A DNA stretch of 64,000 nt from positions 682,001-746,000 of the forward strand of contig NZ_CP029033.1 in the NCBI RefSeq assembly GCF_003073475.1, given 5' to 3'. A model generated the notes under the pieces. It saw only the letters and a program-made list of their open reading frames with translations. It was not told the origin of the DNA and made no database searches. Both the position numbers and the translations under genes were made by a program. The stretch is from Actinobaculum sp. 313. Its GTDB lineage: Bacteria; Actinomycetota; Actinomycetes; Actinomycetales; Actinomycetaceae. Shown here piece after piece: positions 37,917 through 47,339 of this stretch (within the stretch, counting starts at the first letter, position 1; each line of letters opens with the position of its first letter).

Positions 37917-38777
37917 TCAATGCTCGCGGGCGCGGTCGGATTCCTCACGCAGGATGACGGAGAAATCGTGTTCTCCGAGTCCCGCACGCTGCGCGCGTAC
38001 CAGCGATTCGAGCGCAGCCGTTGTGGCGGGTAGTGGTTCGTTGGCCGAGTGAAGCATTAGTCGGGCGTCCTTAGCTATGGCATTGGCGCTGAACTGCGCA
38101 TCGGCCGTATCGCGCTCCAGGGCGAAGTCACGTTTGAATCTTGCCATCCAGCTCAGTGATGTTCCGGCCAGCAGATCCAGCACGCGGTCGGGGGAGAAGC
38201 CCTGCGATGCACCTAGACGTATCGCCTCGGCAACTCCCTGCGCGGTCACAGCGAGAGCGAGATTTGCCAGTAGCTTCGCTGTGGCTGCTTCAGCGGCGGT
38301 TTCCAGAGGCCTGAGACGCGACGGGTCGGCGTACGCGCTGACGGCGCTGGTAACGAGCTTGCGTGCCTGTGGGTCGGTACCACCCACGTAAACGCCGAGC
38401 GTTCCGGCTCGCGCCGGTCCGAGCGTACCGACGACGGGAGTATGTACGTACTTGATGTGGCGATCCTCGGCCCAGTTGGCCGCGGCTGCAGCATCCGCCG
38501 GGGAAATGGTGGTGATATCGGCCCAAGTCACACCGGCGGGCAACAGATCTGTTCCGAGAACGACATCCCGAACGGTATCTGGACCGAAGAGGCAGGTCAT
38601 CACCAGGTCAGCGTTGACGACGGCATCGGCGGGACTGGCGAAGGTGGCGCCGGCGTCCACGACCGGCTCTGCCTTGGCAGCGGTCCGGTTCCATACCCGT
38701 AGTTCGTGACCGGCGGCGAGAAGACGCAGTGCCAGTTCGGTTCCCATTCGGCCTGTGCCAAGAAAAGCGATTCGCAT
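37917..38777 (-). CDS. NAD(P)-dependent beta-hydroxyacid dehydrogenase-like protein
   Basis: 286-residue member of the 3-hydroxyisobutyrate dehydrogenase/6-phosphogluconate dehydrogenase superfamily. Rossmann motif MRIAFLGTGRMGTELALRLL, the family string DITTISPADAA, VVGTLGPARAGTLGVYVGG (substrate loop), and Lys in KLLANLALAV at the catalytic position where GxxGxGxxxKxxxN is usual; here the preceding glycines are replaced (ETAAEAATAKLLAN), so activity as a true 3-HIBADH is uncertain. Leaderless start (TAGGCT, six bases, ATG). Could also be an imine-reductase-like enzyme. Confidence 0.8.
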   Translation of the reverse strand: MRIAFLGTGRMGTELALRLLAAGHELRVWNRTAAKAEPVVDAGATFASPADAVVNADLVMTCLFGPDTVRDVVLGTDLLPAGVTWADITTISPADAAAAANWAEDRHIKYVHTPVVGTLGPARAGTLGVYVGGTDPQARKLVTSAVSAYADPSRLRPLETAAEAATAKLLANLALAVTAQGVAEAIRLGASQGFSPDRVLDLLAGTSLSWMARFKRDFALERDTADAQFSANAIAKDARLMLHSANEPLPATTAALESLVRAQRAGLGEHDFSVILREESDRAREH

Positions 38778-38783
38778 ATTAGC

Positions 38784-38789
38784 AGCCTA
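38784..38789 (-). promoter_or_regulatory. -10 box, leaderless start of dehydrogenase
   Basis: TAGGCT on the minus strand, six bases before ATG 38777. Confidence 0.5.
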
Positions 38790-39452
38790 GGCAATGATCT
38801 TGCAGTGAGATAAGCATTTCACGATGCGGAAAGTAGTGTGGTGAAAGATGTAATAAGGGTTTCCATGGCGGGTGTGGCGTGCGCAGGGTGTGGGGCAATT
38901 TAGCGGGTGAGCAGCGATGTCTGCGACTCGGTTTTGACGGGCGCGGTGCCGTCTATATGCGTAGTTGATGTGATATAGAGGTGCACGACATGGCCTGAAT
39001 GTGACTAAGCAGACGTCAGGTTGGCGAGGCCGGATGCAGCGGGTGGCGATATCGACATTGCCTCCTTCGCCCTGGATTTCACTCGCGCACGCCCGGCAGC
39101 ACGAAGTGTGATCCTGGTACAGATGGTGCCCGTGAGCGGCCAAATCTATCCCGGCAAAGGGAAGGTCGTTGGCCGGTGTGGAGCGGCTGTTGCTGTGATG
39201 GCCCAATAGGGTCGGACTACGAGTGGTGGTGCCGAGTTGTAGGTGTGCAGCTGCTACCGAGTTCATAGGTGCGCCGTCGTGTCGAGTCATAAGCGCGCAT
39301 ATAGTACCGAGTCATAGGTGCAGGTAGACCAGGTGATCGGTACGAGGCGCTGGCACCACCGATACGCCGGTGTGCGAGTGGGGATCTACTTGAGGCGAGA
39401 CGCCGGGCCCGCAATCCGCATACCGGTGGCGAAATGTTAGCTGGGCAGCAAG
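38790..39452. other. Gene-free stretch with tandem array
   Basis: No gene. Includes the degenerate array at 39228-39330. A 167-codon minus-strand frame from 39290 has His/Arg/Thr-rich composition and is rejected. Confidence 0.5.
39228..39330. repeat. Degenerate ~25-bp tandem array, four units
   Basis: Four imperfect units of the form TACCGAGTCATAGGTGCG at about 39229, 39255, 39280 and 39306, spaced 24-26 bases. Confidence 0.7.
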
Positions 39453-40358
39453 CTATCGCCCCTTGTGGAAGGGCGACTGTGGCCGCTGCCAGTTCTGTCG
39501 CTGCTGGGGTGTGCCGGGCTGGCCCCATGCGTTGGAACCGGGTTGCGCTTGCGTTGGAAAGCTCTGCGCGGCACCGGGCTTCCCCTGCAGGGAAGCCGCA
39601 TTGGCCGCTCCCGGCACGGTGCTAGCCGACTCCGCTTGCTGCGCAGGTGCAACATAGGGTTGTTGTGCCGTGTACCTCTGTGGAGCCTGCCCGGCAGATG
39701 CGGCCCCGAAGCCCTGCGTAGGAGGCACTTGCGGCTGAACGTGTGGGTTCTGATAGCTTCCGTGCGGTCCAGCGGGCGAGACGTGCCCCTGCAGACCCGC
39801 ACGATGAACCAGAAAGTTCTGCAGCTCTGCAGGATTGGGCCAGTGCCCGTACTGCTGCGCGAACTCATGCCGGATTTCCAGGGCCGAGACATCGAAGCTT
39901 CGTTTGTTAAGCGATAGCGTTGTGCCATCGCTGGACACCACGGTGAGTTGTGGGTTTCCGTACTGGGAGATAACCCTGTAGGTGGTGATATCCGCGTAGC
40001 GGATGCGCTTGCGCCGTCCGAATGCAGTCGAGAAGTCGATTGCGTCGTCGCCAACGCTTATCCACCAGTTGCGGTACAGAATGGCAAAGAACAAACCGGT
40101 CAGCATCATTGCCAGGCCCGCAATAAACATGCCGATCCAGGCATCGTCACCGTCATTCGCTGCGGTGAGAGCCACCGCTACGAATAGGAGGCCTATCAGC
40201 AGGAAGAGGATCCCAATGACAATTATCAGGCGGGGCTGCCGGATACGGCTTGGATCCTTCGCTGAGCGGTTCGGACGGCGACGCGTGAGCATACTGACCA
40301 TATAGGTGATGCCGACGACGAGTAGGATGATGAGTATTCTGAAGAGGATCTTATCCAT
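39453..40358 (-). CDS. Two-helix membrane protein with PH-like domain and Q/P-rich tail
   Basis: 301-residue protein. Helix 1 near the N-terminus (ILFRILIILLVVGITYMVSM), two more hydrophobic stretches (LIIVIGILFLLIGLLFVAVAL, IGMFIAGLAMMLTGLFFAIL), then a small beta-rich region NWWISVGDDAIDFSTAFGRRKRIRYADITTYRV resembling bacterial PH-like domains, and about 130 residues rich in Gln/Pro/Ala. The start ATG 40358 is chosen because residues before it are low quality. Function unknown; membrane-anchored PH-like proteins are common in actinobacteria. Confidence 0.7.
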   Translation of the reverse strand: MDKILFRILIILLVVGITYMVSMLTRRRPNRSAKDPSRIRQPRLIIVIGILFLLIGLLFVAVALTAANDGDDAWIGMFIAGLAMMLTGLFFAILYRNWWISVGDDAIDFSTAFGRRKRIRYADITTYRVISQYGNPQLTVVSSDGTTLSLNKRSFDVSALEIRHEFAQQYGHWPNPAELQNFLVHRAGLQGHVSPAGPHGSYQNPHVQPQVPPTQGFGAASAGQAPQRYTAQQPYVAPAQQAESASTVPGAANAASLQGKPGAAQSFPTQAQPGSNAWGQPGTPQQRQNWQRPQSPFHKGR

Positions 40359-40465
40359 CCCCCACCATACAGGGAATGAAAGATTCGCAACAGTACGGGA
40401 TGTCTGCAGTGCCGACTGCAAACTCGGCAAGACAACAGTAGTGCGCCTGGTAGAGGGGAAAAAGT

Positions 40466-40672
40466 ATGTCGCGACTACGTACCACTGAACCCGCCCGACG
40501 GAATTTCCGCGTCGCTTTCCTTGTTGGCCTAATGGCCGGGGTGTTCTCCGCCATTGTGAAGTTTGGCTGGGAAGTTCCCTTTCCGCCGCGCACTCCGGAG
40601 CGTAAACGTGCTGGCACTGCCGGGGTATGCCTGGCCTGCTCGGCAGAGGCATGGAATGGAAGGAAGAGATGA
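40466..40672 (+). CDS. YagU/DUF1440 N-terminal fragment
   Basis: 68-residue frame whose first 45 residues (RRNFRVAFLVGLMAGVFSAI, then VKFGWEVPFPPRTPER) match the N-terminus of the YagU-type inner-membrane family, normally about 200 residues. The rest (KRAGTAGVCLACSAEAWNGRKR) is unrelated, so this is a truncated remnant. It keeps a good start (AGAGGGGAAAAAGT ATG) and its TGA overlaps the next ATG as ATGA, so it may now act as a leader for the downstream gene. Alternatively simply a pseudogene. Confidence 0.65.
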   Translation: MSRLRTTEPARRNFRVAFLVGLMAGVFSAIVKFGWEVPFPPRTPERKRAGTAGVCLACSAEAWNGRKR

Positions 40673-41316
40673 ATAAATCGACCACGTTACCAAGCGCGAC
40701 GCGTGAACAACTCTGGGCAATATGGTTCTGGCGGCTACTGATCATGGCTGCTTCTGGCGTGGCGCTGTATTTGATGTACAGCGACGACTTCACACCGGAG
40801 GGCATACTCGACCAGACTCTCTACTTCACGACGCTGTCCACACTGATGGTGTTTCTTGTCAGTGCGGGATACGTTCTACGCCCGCTTTTTCTGCATGGCA
40901 CTGCGCGCAGCAGAATCGAAGGCAATGTTCCTTGGTTGCGCGGAATTGCCACCTGTATGACCGCCTTCACCGGCATTATCTTCTTCTTCCTGCTGGGAGG
41001 AGAGTATCCGGACCTGTCCGGCAAGCTTGCGCATGTGGCCTGCCCGCTTATGATGAGCGTCGATTGGCTGTTCGTCGGACGAAATCAAGGGAAACTGCGC
41101 ATCTGGGTACCCCTGACGTGGATGGCGGTGCTCGTGCCATATTTGTGGGCGTATTCCTGGGATGCGCATCGCGACGGCGAACCCATGTATCACTTTCTGA
41201 ACCCGCTAGAGCCGGGTTTCTTCAAGTGGTGCGCAATCATGGTTGTTGCCTTTGCTGCGCTCTCCTACGCGGTGTGGGGTATCGGACGACTACGAGGAAG
41301 GATTCTGGCCAAGTAG
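40669..41316 (+). CDS. Pr6Pr-family membrane protein
   Basis: 215-residue six-helix membrane protein. Helices around LWAIWFWRLLIMAASGVALYL, TTLSTLMVFLVSAGYVLRPLF, ATCMTAFTGIIFFFLLGG, VACPLMMSVDWLFVG, LTWMAVLVPYLWAYSWD and FFKWCAIMVVAFAALSYAVW. The TLYFTTLS motif and conserved HVACPLMMSVDWLF (His-Pro-Asp) fit the Pr6Pr/FAR-17a-like group of unknown function. ATG 40669 has GAAGGAAGAG. Confidence 0.78.
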   Translation: MNKSTTLPSATREQLWAIWFWRLLIMAASGVALYLMYSDDFTPEGILDQTLYFTTLSTLMVFLVSAGYVLRPLFLHGTARSRIEGNVPWLRGIATCMTAFTGIIFFFLLGGEYPDLSGKLAHVACPLMMSVDWLFVGRNQGKLRIWVPLTWMAVLVPYLWAYSWDAHRDGEPMYHFLNPLEPGFFKWCAIMVVAFAALSYAVWGIGRLRGRILAK

Positions 41317-41533
41317 GCGGGTGTGCGGTCCTCGCAGCATCGGTCGGTAACGCGTCGCACGCGGAAGGATACTCAGCGCGGCGCAGAAAAGGCGACTGCC
41401 CGCACAGGGAGATAGCATTCCCTGGAACGTGCGACCTATATCGCCATGTGTAACAACTACTGTCCTCGATCATCGCAACAAGTTTTCGGTGCGGCGGTAG
41501 GCTTTGTTAGGAACGGGTTGAGGTAGGAGGATC

Positions 41534-42688
41534 ATGCGTATCGCACTGGTGCTTGGTTCGGGCGGCGCTCGCGGTTATGCGCATATCGGCGTGATCGATG
41601 AGTTGAAGGACCGAGGACATGAGATCGTCACAATTGCCGGGACTTCCATGGGGGCCGTCATTGGCGGGCTGGAAGCTGCGGGCGGCTTGCCCGGTTTTTC
41701 GCAGTGGGCGCAGAGTTTGACCTACTTTTCGATGCTGCGGCAGATGGACGTGACGCTCACTGGCGCCGGCATGGTGAAGGCGGCACGGATCATAGAGAAG
41801 ATTGACGAGTTCTGCGGGAAAGCTTGTATTGAAGATCTTCCGATCCCCTTCACCGCTGTAGCCACAGACATTACGGCGCGTCGCGAGGTGTGGTTCCAAC
41901 GCGGCCCACTGTCTTCCGCGATTCGCGCCTCGATGGCACTGCCCGGATTCATCACGCCGGTTATTATGAACGACCACATCCTCGTGGATGGCGGGGTGTA
42001 TAACCCGGTTCCCGTGGCTCCGACGTTCGCGGTGCCCTCTGACCTCACCGTCGCCGTATCACTGGGTGGGCGGCAGGGGCTACCGGAGCCATCGATGTCC
42101 AATGCCGATGCTGCGGATGTGCGTACCGATGCCGAGGTCGAAACTGGTCATTACGACATGGCGGATAAGCATGGCGACGCCGAGCACAGTGGGCAGACTC
42201 TCGAAGAGGTGAGTAACCGACTTTCCGAGGTGGAGGGAACTGATGAAGTGGAAGGCCGGATCCCGGAAGATCTCAACGCTGAAATCTCCGGCCCCGAAGG
42301 CGTTGTAGATGCGAGGCGGGCGAACGGCTTCAGATACCTGCAAGAGCTGGAACGCATTGCCGAAAGCGGACGCTGGCAGTTACCACGGGAGGTGCTTCGT
42401 GAGTTCTCGTCACGTTTCACGGTCCCGCGTGCAGGCGAGAGTGCGGAAGCGACGGCGGAAACCGTAGCAGAGGCACTGGTGGCGCCGTCCACCAGTGAAG
42501 TTCTGCACATGTCACTGACCGCCATGCAAGAAATGATTGAGCGCTTCCGCGTGGCTGTGACTCCGGTCAATGTACAGATCACGGTTCCGCGTAGTGCGGC
42601 AAGTACTTATGACTTTCACCGTGCGCAAGAGATTATACCGGTCGGTCGCCAGCTCGCTCGGGAGGCCTTTGACGCGGCGGGAATTTAG
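41534..42688 (+). CDS. Patatin-like phospholipase, RssA-like
   Basis: 384-residue patatin-domain protein. Oxyanion GSGGARGYAHIGV at the N-terminus, nucleophile GTSMGAVIGG (Ser-38 region), and the dyad Asp in HILVDGGVYNPVP give a complete Ser-Asp site. No signal peptide or transmembrane segment, so cytosolic; acyl-ester hydrolase. The central 80 residues after SLGGRQG are acidic and poorly conserved. ATG 41534 has GAGGTAGGAGGATC. A terminator follows at 42821. Confidence 0.9.
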   Translation: MRIALVLGSGGARGYAHIGVIDELKDRGHEIVTIAGTSMGAVIGGLEAAGGLPGFSQWAQSLTYFSMLRQMDVTLTGAGMVKAARIIEKIDEFCGKACIEDLPIPFTAVATDITARREVWFQRGPLSSAIRASMALPGFITPVIMNDHILVDGGVYNPVPVAPTFAVPSDLTVAVSLGGRQGLPEPSMSNADAADVRTDAEVETGHYDMADKHGDAEHSGQTLEEVSNRLSEVEGTDEVEGRIPEDLNAEISGPEGVVDARRANGFRYLQELERIAESGRWQLPREVLREFSSRFTVPRAGESAEATAETVAEALVAPSTSEVLHMSLTAMQEMIERFRVAVTPVNVQITVPRSAASTYDFHRAQEIIPVGRQLAREAFDAAGI

Positions 42689-42820
42689 GCATTACCAGGT
42701 GCACCTAAACGCATTGAAGTTCCGGTAGAGCCTGCGTTCGCGTTGGTGTAGTTGCTTGGCCGACGTCTCTAAATCCACGCAGTTCCGGTAAGGCTGCATT
42801 GCCTGCAGTGTCTAAGGAAA

Positions 42821-42858
42821 GACTCTGGGCCCACGTATCAATACGCAGGCCCAGAGTC
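42821..42858. terminator. Bidirectional hairpin between patatin and cstA operon
   Basis: Eleven-base stem GACTCTGGGCC / GGCCCAGAGTC with a 16-base loop lies between the two convergent transcripts. T tracts are weak on both sides. Confidence 0.75.
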
Positions 42859-42929
42859 ACATCACGTGGGGTCGATTCGTCCGCAGGGGATCCTGCGAAC
42901 GGTCTTACGTCACCTCAACCGTTGGTCGC

Positions 42930-43133
42930 TCAGCAGCAACCGGTTTGAATGTTCTCCTCGTCCTGGCGGGCACGTGCTCGCCAGAATTCGCGTTCCGTCA
43001 TCGGGGCATGATCGGGATGTTCACGCCGGTGGCGCTGCACGTACCGATCATATGCCGACTCGCCCGTGAAGTCGCGCCACAGAGCGCGCCCATGCCGCAG
43101 CGCGCGCTGAAGCTGCCCGGTCTGCATACTCAT
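42930..43133 (-). CDS. YbdD/YjiX-family small protein
   Basis: 67-residue protein with the family core LWRDFTGESAYDRYVQRHRR, then HPDHAPMTEREFWRAR, and terminal Cys-Cys. It accompanies CstA-type transporters in many bacteria (ybdD next to cstA, yjiX next to btsT) and is needed for their function in E. coli. The ATG is one base after the cstA stop, with GGAAGGTTGAT as ribosome site, so it is coupled. Confidence 0.9.
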   Translation of the reverse strand: MSMQTGQLQRALRHGRALWRDFTGESAYDRYVQRHRREHPDHAPMTEREFWRARARQDEENIQTGCC

Positions 43134-43134
43134 A

Positions 43135-45606
43135 TCAACCTTCCGATGCAGGAGTAGTGTCGGATCCGGTGCGCGCACCGCCAGGGGCAGAGCCCGCTGC
43201 GGCATGGGCGCCGGACGACGAAGCCGTGGTGCCGACGGGCTGTTGGCGCTCGTCGGATTTCAGGCCAGGAATGAGATTCGGGTCCCCTACCACGGCATAT
43301 TCCGCGACAAGCTTCTTATCCAGCGGCGAGGCGAACAGCGTGGTGGGGGCGAAGAAATTCGACTCCTGGTAGGCGTCCTCCGACGTCGTCGTATCACCAC
43401 TGCGCAGTGCTTTCACCACACGCAGACACGCACAGACCATCACAAAGGCCACTGCTACCACGAAGACGATTGACAGTGTTCCTTGAATGAAAGTGTTGCG
43501 GACAATTGCATGTTGGATATTGATGGCTTCTGGATCCTCCAGTGTTGGTAGCAACTCTCGGGCATCGCGCCACTGCTGCCAATATCCAACCTTGGCGTCG
43601 GTGGAGAATATCTTCTGCCAGGAGGCGGTGAAGGTCACCGCCGTGTCGAAAGTCAGCGGGATCAGTGGTATCCATGCCCACTTGGCGTATCCCTTACGTA
43701 CAACCATCACGGTGACTACGAGCAGGGCAACTGCGGCAATCAGCTGGTTCGCGATACCAAAGAGTGGGTACAGAGTCTGGATGCCGCCGCGCGGATCGGT
43801 TACGCCCATCAGGAGCAGCGATCCCCATGCGGCAACCACCACGGCGGTGGATACCCAGGCGCCGATTCGCCAGGAAGGATCGCGGAACTTCGGCATGAGA
43901 TTACCGAGGGCGTCCGATAGCTGGAAGCGGGCCACACGGGTGACGGCGTCGACCGCGGAGAGAATGAAGAGGGCCTCAAACATAATGGCGAAGTGGTACC
44001 AGAAGCCCATCATGCCGCGGCCGCCGCCCACCTGGTGCAAGATATTCGCCATACCCACGGCCAGGGTGGGAGCGCCACCGGTACGGGAGACGATAGAGGG
44101 CTCGCCGACGTCGGCAGCCACGGCCTTCAGCGCATCAGCCCCGGTGACCTCCACTTCCTCGCCGTCGACATCGGTTGCCCAGCGCGGAACAATCTGATTG
44201 CCGTGCACATCTGTGACTCCCAGATTCTCCATGGCGGCGGCGGTGATTTCCTCACGGTCATCGGTTGTTTGCGTAATAGCCGTGCCAGCAAGCTTATCCA
44301 CGGTGGCCTCGGAGGTGTTCATGCTGAAGTAGATTCCCTGGTTGAGGGAAACGGCAGCCGCCATGGCCATGATGGCGACGAAGGACTCCATAAGCATGCC
44401 GCCGTAGCCGATCATGCGGGCCTGGCTCTCCTTCTGGATCATCTTCGGGCTGGTTCCTGAGGAGACCATGGCGTGCATTCCTGACAGAGCGCCGCAGGCG
44501 ATGGTTATGAACAAGAACGGGAACAGGGTGCCCGCAAACACCGGGCCATCCGTATTCGAGGCAAACTCGGTCACAGCAGGCATCTGCACCAGCGGGCGCA
44601 CAATAACGATGCCAAGTGCCAGAATCACAATGGTCCCGACCTTCATAAAGGTCGAGAGGTAGTCGCGTGGGGTGAGGAGGACCCAAACGGGGAGGACGGC
44701 GGCGAAGAAACCGTAAATGATCATGGCCCAGACCAGTGCGGTCGGAGACAGATGCAAGTACTTCTGGCCGAAGTCGGATTCTGCAACCCAACGCCCGGCG
44801 ATAATCACGATAATCAGAAGCGTGCAGCCGGCGATGGAAACCTGGGTGATCTTGCCGGGGGAGATGTAACGTAGCCACAGGCCCATGCCGACGGCAATTG
44901 GGATGGTGCAGCCGACGGAGAATACGCCCCAGGGGGAGGCTGCCAGTGCGTTAACACAGACCATGGCTAGTACGGCCAGCACGATCATAAGCATGACAAA
45001 AACGATGATGGTAGCGACGGCGCCGCCCACCTTGCCGATTTCGTCCGTTGCCATCTGCCCGAGAGACCGGCCACCGCGGCGCATGGAGAAGAACAGGACG
45101 AGCATATCCTGCACTGCTCCCGCGACGCAGACACCGAAGATGATCCACAGCGTGCCGGGCAGGTAGCCCATTTGGGCGGCCAGGACCGGGCCTACAAGCG
45201 GGCCGGCTCCCGCGATTGCCGCGAAGTGGTGGCCGTATAGGACGACGCGGTTGGTGGGGTCGAAGTCCTTGCCGTTATTGATGCGCTCGGCCGGAGTGGC
45301 GTTGGAATCGTCGGGACGCATGATTCGGCGCTGCACGTACAACGCATAGAAACGGTAGGCGATGGCGTAGGTGCAGATGGCGGTGATAACGAACCAGACG
45401 GTGTTCACGCTCTCGCCGCGCACGATGGCCAGCATGGTCCAGCCGAGTACTCCCAGCGCAGTGATTGCGACCCAGAGAATAATCTTCTTGACGGTCCATT
45501 TGTTGTGGGGGCGTACGCCAACGGGCACGCCCTCTTTGTTCCTGATAATGAGCTTTTCTTCCTCTTCTGCGTAGGAAGGAAGCTCCTGTGCGGTTGATTC
45601 AGACAT
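43135..45606 (-). CDS. cstA: Carbon starvation protein A, pyruvate/peptide transporter
   Basis: 823-residue membrane protein, long for the family (~700) because of extended N- and C-terminal hydrophilic tails. Family strings GHHFAAIAGAGPLVGPVLAAQMGYLPG, QDMLVLFFSMRRGGRSLGQ, ATIACGALSGMHAMVSSGTSPK-type motif and GYGGMLMESFVAIMAMAAA are intact, with about 16 helices. Known members import pyruvate or peptides under starvation. ATG 45606 follows GGTGAGCGAGCA. Operon with the YbdD-like gene; no LytTR or Crp site recognised. Confidence 0.93.
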   Translation of the reverse strand: MSESTAQELPSYAEEEEKLIIRNKEGVPVGVRPHNKWTVKKIILWVAITALGVLGWTMLAIVRGESVNTVWFVITAICTYAIAYRFYALYVQRRIMRPDDSNATPAERINNGKDFDPTNRVVLYGHHFAAIAGAGPLVGPVLAAQMGYLPGTLWIIFGVCVAGAVQDMLVLFFSMRRGGRSLGQMATDEIGKVGGAVATIIVFVMLMIVLAVLAMVCVNALAASPWGVFSVGCTIPIAVGMGLWLRYISPGKITQVSIAGCTLLIIVIIAGRWVAESDFGQKYLHLSPTALVWAMIIYGFFAAVLPVWVLLTPRDYLSTFMKVGTIVILALGIVIVRPLVQMPAVTEFASNTDGPVFAGTLFPFLFITIACGALSGMHAMVSSGTSPKMIQKESQARMIGYGGMLMESFVAIMAMAAAVSLNQGIYFSMNTSEATVDKLAGTAITQTTDDREEITAAAMENLGVTDVHGNQIVPRWATDVDGEEVEVTGADALKAVAADVGEPSIVSRTGGAPTLAVGMANILHQVGGGRGMMGFWYHFAIMFEALFILSAVDAVTRVARFQLSDALGNLMPKFRDPSWRIGAWVSTAVVVAAWGSLLLMGVTDPRGGIQTLYPLFGIANQLIAAVALLVVTVMVVRKGYAKWAWIPLIPLTFDTAVTFTASWQKIFSTDAKVGYWQQWRDARELLPTLEDPEAINIQHAIVRNTFIQGTLSIVFVVAVAFVMVCACLRVVKALRSGDTTTSEDAYQESNFFAPTTLFASPLDKKLVAEYAVVGDPNLIPGLKSDERQQPVGTTASSSGAHAAAGSAPGGARTGSDTTPASEG

Positions 45607-45875
45607 TGCTCGCTCACCTATTCGGTTAGTCGATATGAACCCGCTGTACCCCTTCTGTGTTGTGTACAGCTGGGTTTAAGTATAAGGAAATCCGTGATTA
45701 AGAGCGGGGACCTTGGTGCTCGGACAGGGCTACTGGGCCTTTCAGTGAGCTGTTTGCGGGGCGTTGCGGCAAGGTCGACGGAACTCAGTGAGGCGGCTGC
45801 ACAGGAGCGCGCGGTGGCCCGCGCGGTGGCCGGAGTGAGGAACGCTTGGTCGCGGCCACCGTGCGGGGAGTTGTC

Positions 45876-47339
45876 TCAGTGTGTTTGAACGGCGTCGACG
45901 GGAGTGGTCGAGTCGACGCCGTCCGTGGTTTCCTCCGAAGCGTCGTCCGCAAACAGGTCCTCGGCGGTTGCGGAGCGGTACTTCTCCTCGTCGAGGATGT
46001 GTTCGCGCTTCGCGACGATAACCGGAACCAAGGCCTGACCGGCCACGTTCACCGCGGTGCGGCCCATGTCGAGGATCGGGTCGATCGCCAGCAACAGGCC
46101 CACGCCCTCCAGGGGTAGTCCGAGGGTAGACAGCGTTAGTGTCAGCATGACTGTCGCTCCGGTGACACCCGCGGTGGCGGCTGAACCCACCACGGAAACG
46201 AAGGCGATTAGCAGGTAGTCGGTGATCGAGAGTTGCACTCCGAAGAACTGCGCGACGAAAATCGCAGCGATAGCCGGGTAAATCGACGCGCAGCCGTCCA
46301 TCTTCGTCGTCGAACCAAGCGGAACCGCGAAGGAGGCGTAGGCGCGGGGAACGCCCAGATTGCGATGGGTGACTCGCTCGGTGACGGGCATGGTGCCAAT
46401 GGAGGAACGGGAAACGAAACCGAGCTGGATGGCCGGCCAGGCTCCGCGGAAGTAGCTGGCGACATTCAGGCCGTGCAGACGCAAGAGCGCCGGATAGACA
46501 ACGAACAGTACCAGGGCCAGTCCGAGGTACACCGCAATCGCGAAGGTGCCAAGGCTGGCCAGGGATCCCCAGCCGTAGCTCGCTACGGCGTTACCGAGCA
46601 GTCCGATGGTGCCCAGTGGTGCGAGCCGGATAATCCACCACAACACCGTCTGCACGATCCGCAGTAGCGACTCGTTGAAGCTGAGGAAGGGCTCTGCCTT
46701 CTTTCCCACCTTGAGCGCGGCGACTCCGATAGCTATGGAGATGACGATGAGCTGCAGGGCATTGAAGCTAATGCTTGAGGCGATCCCGGAGATGGCACCT
46801 GAAGCGTCGGTCTCGATGCTTGAGCTGGCAGAGATTCCAAGGAAGTTGCTTGGAATGATGCCGTCCAGGAAATCGAGCCAGCTTCCGGTGCGTGCCGGGT
46901 TCGCGGCGGAGGAGATACTGACACTGGTATGAGTACCGGGCTTGAGTACGAGTCCGAGGATAATGCCGATCATTACAGCAATAAGTGCGGTGATGGCGAA
47001 CCAGAGGATTGTTTTGGCCGCGAGTTTCGCTCCGTTCGCCACGCCGCGCAGGTTGGCGATAGAGGCGACGATGGCGGTGAAGATCAACGGCGGAACCACC
47101 GCGCGCAGCAGGGTAACGAATGAGGAACCGATGGTACTGAGCGTGACAAGAAGCCAGTTGTCGGTGCCGGAACTGGTAGGCCCGATCTCCAATGCCGCCC
47201 AGCCGAGTAGAACGGCCAGTACCAACGAGATGAGGATCTGTGTGGAGAATGACGGAATGAAACGGCGCCATGTGCGCGCTTTAGCGTCGGCTTCTGCAAC
47301 CGGGCTTGCCGGTTGAGCTGACTGTGACGAGGTGGACAT
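45876..47339 (-). CDS. Dicarboxylate/amino acid:cation symporter
   Basis: 487-residue DAACS (GltP/DctA) family protein. Helical hairpin signatures FVSRSSIGTMPVTERVTHRNLGVP (HP1 Ser-rich), FAVPLGSTTKMDGCASIYPA (helix 7, NMDG replaced by KMDG) and GVTGATVMLTLTLSTLGLPLEG (HP2), followed by DPILDMGRTAVNVAGQALVP with the substrate-binding Asp/Asn/Arg. C-terminus acidic. ATG 47339 follows AAAGGAAGGGACT; the frame extends 64 codons upstream without a site. Likely glutamate, aspartate or C4-dicarboxylate; the Arg in helix 8 favours acidic substrates. Confidence 0.92.
   Translation of the reverse strand: MSTSSQSAQPASPVAEADAKARTWRRFIPSFSTQILISLVLAVLLGWAALEIGPTSSGTDNWLLVTLSTIGSSFVTLLRAVVPPLIFTAIVASIANLRGVANGAKLAAKTILWFAITALIAVMIGIILGLVLKPGTHTSVSISSAANPARTGSWLDFLDGIIPSNFLGISASSSIETDASGAISGIASSISFNALQLIVISIAIGVAALKVGKKAEPFLSFNESLLRIVQTVLWWIIRLAPLGTIGLLGNAVASYGWGSLASLGTFAIAVYLGLALVLFVVYPALLRLHGLNVASYFRGAWPAIQLGFVSRSSIGTMPVTERVTHRNLGVPRAYASFAVPLGSTTKMDGCASIYPAIAAIFVAQFFGVQLSITDYLLIAFVSVVGSAATAGVTGATVMLTLTLSTLGLPLEGVGLLLAIDPILDMGRTAVNVAGQALVPVIVAKREHILDEEKYRSATAEDLFADDASEETTDGVDSTTPVDAVQTH

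Noticed and set aside
39453-40805. 450-codon frame as the full PH-like protein
   Set aside because: The first 149 codons have no conservation-like composition and overlap the YagU fragment; ATG 40358 begins the helix.
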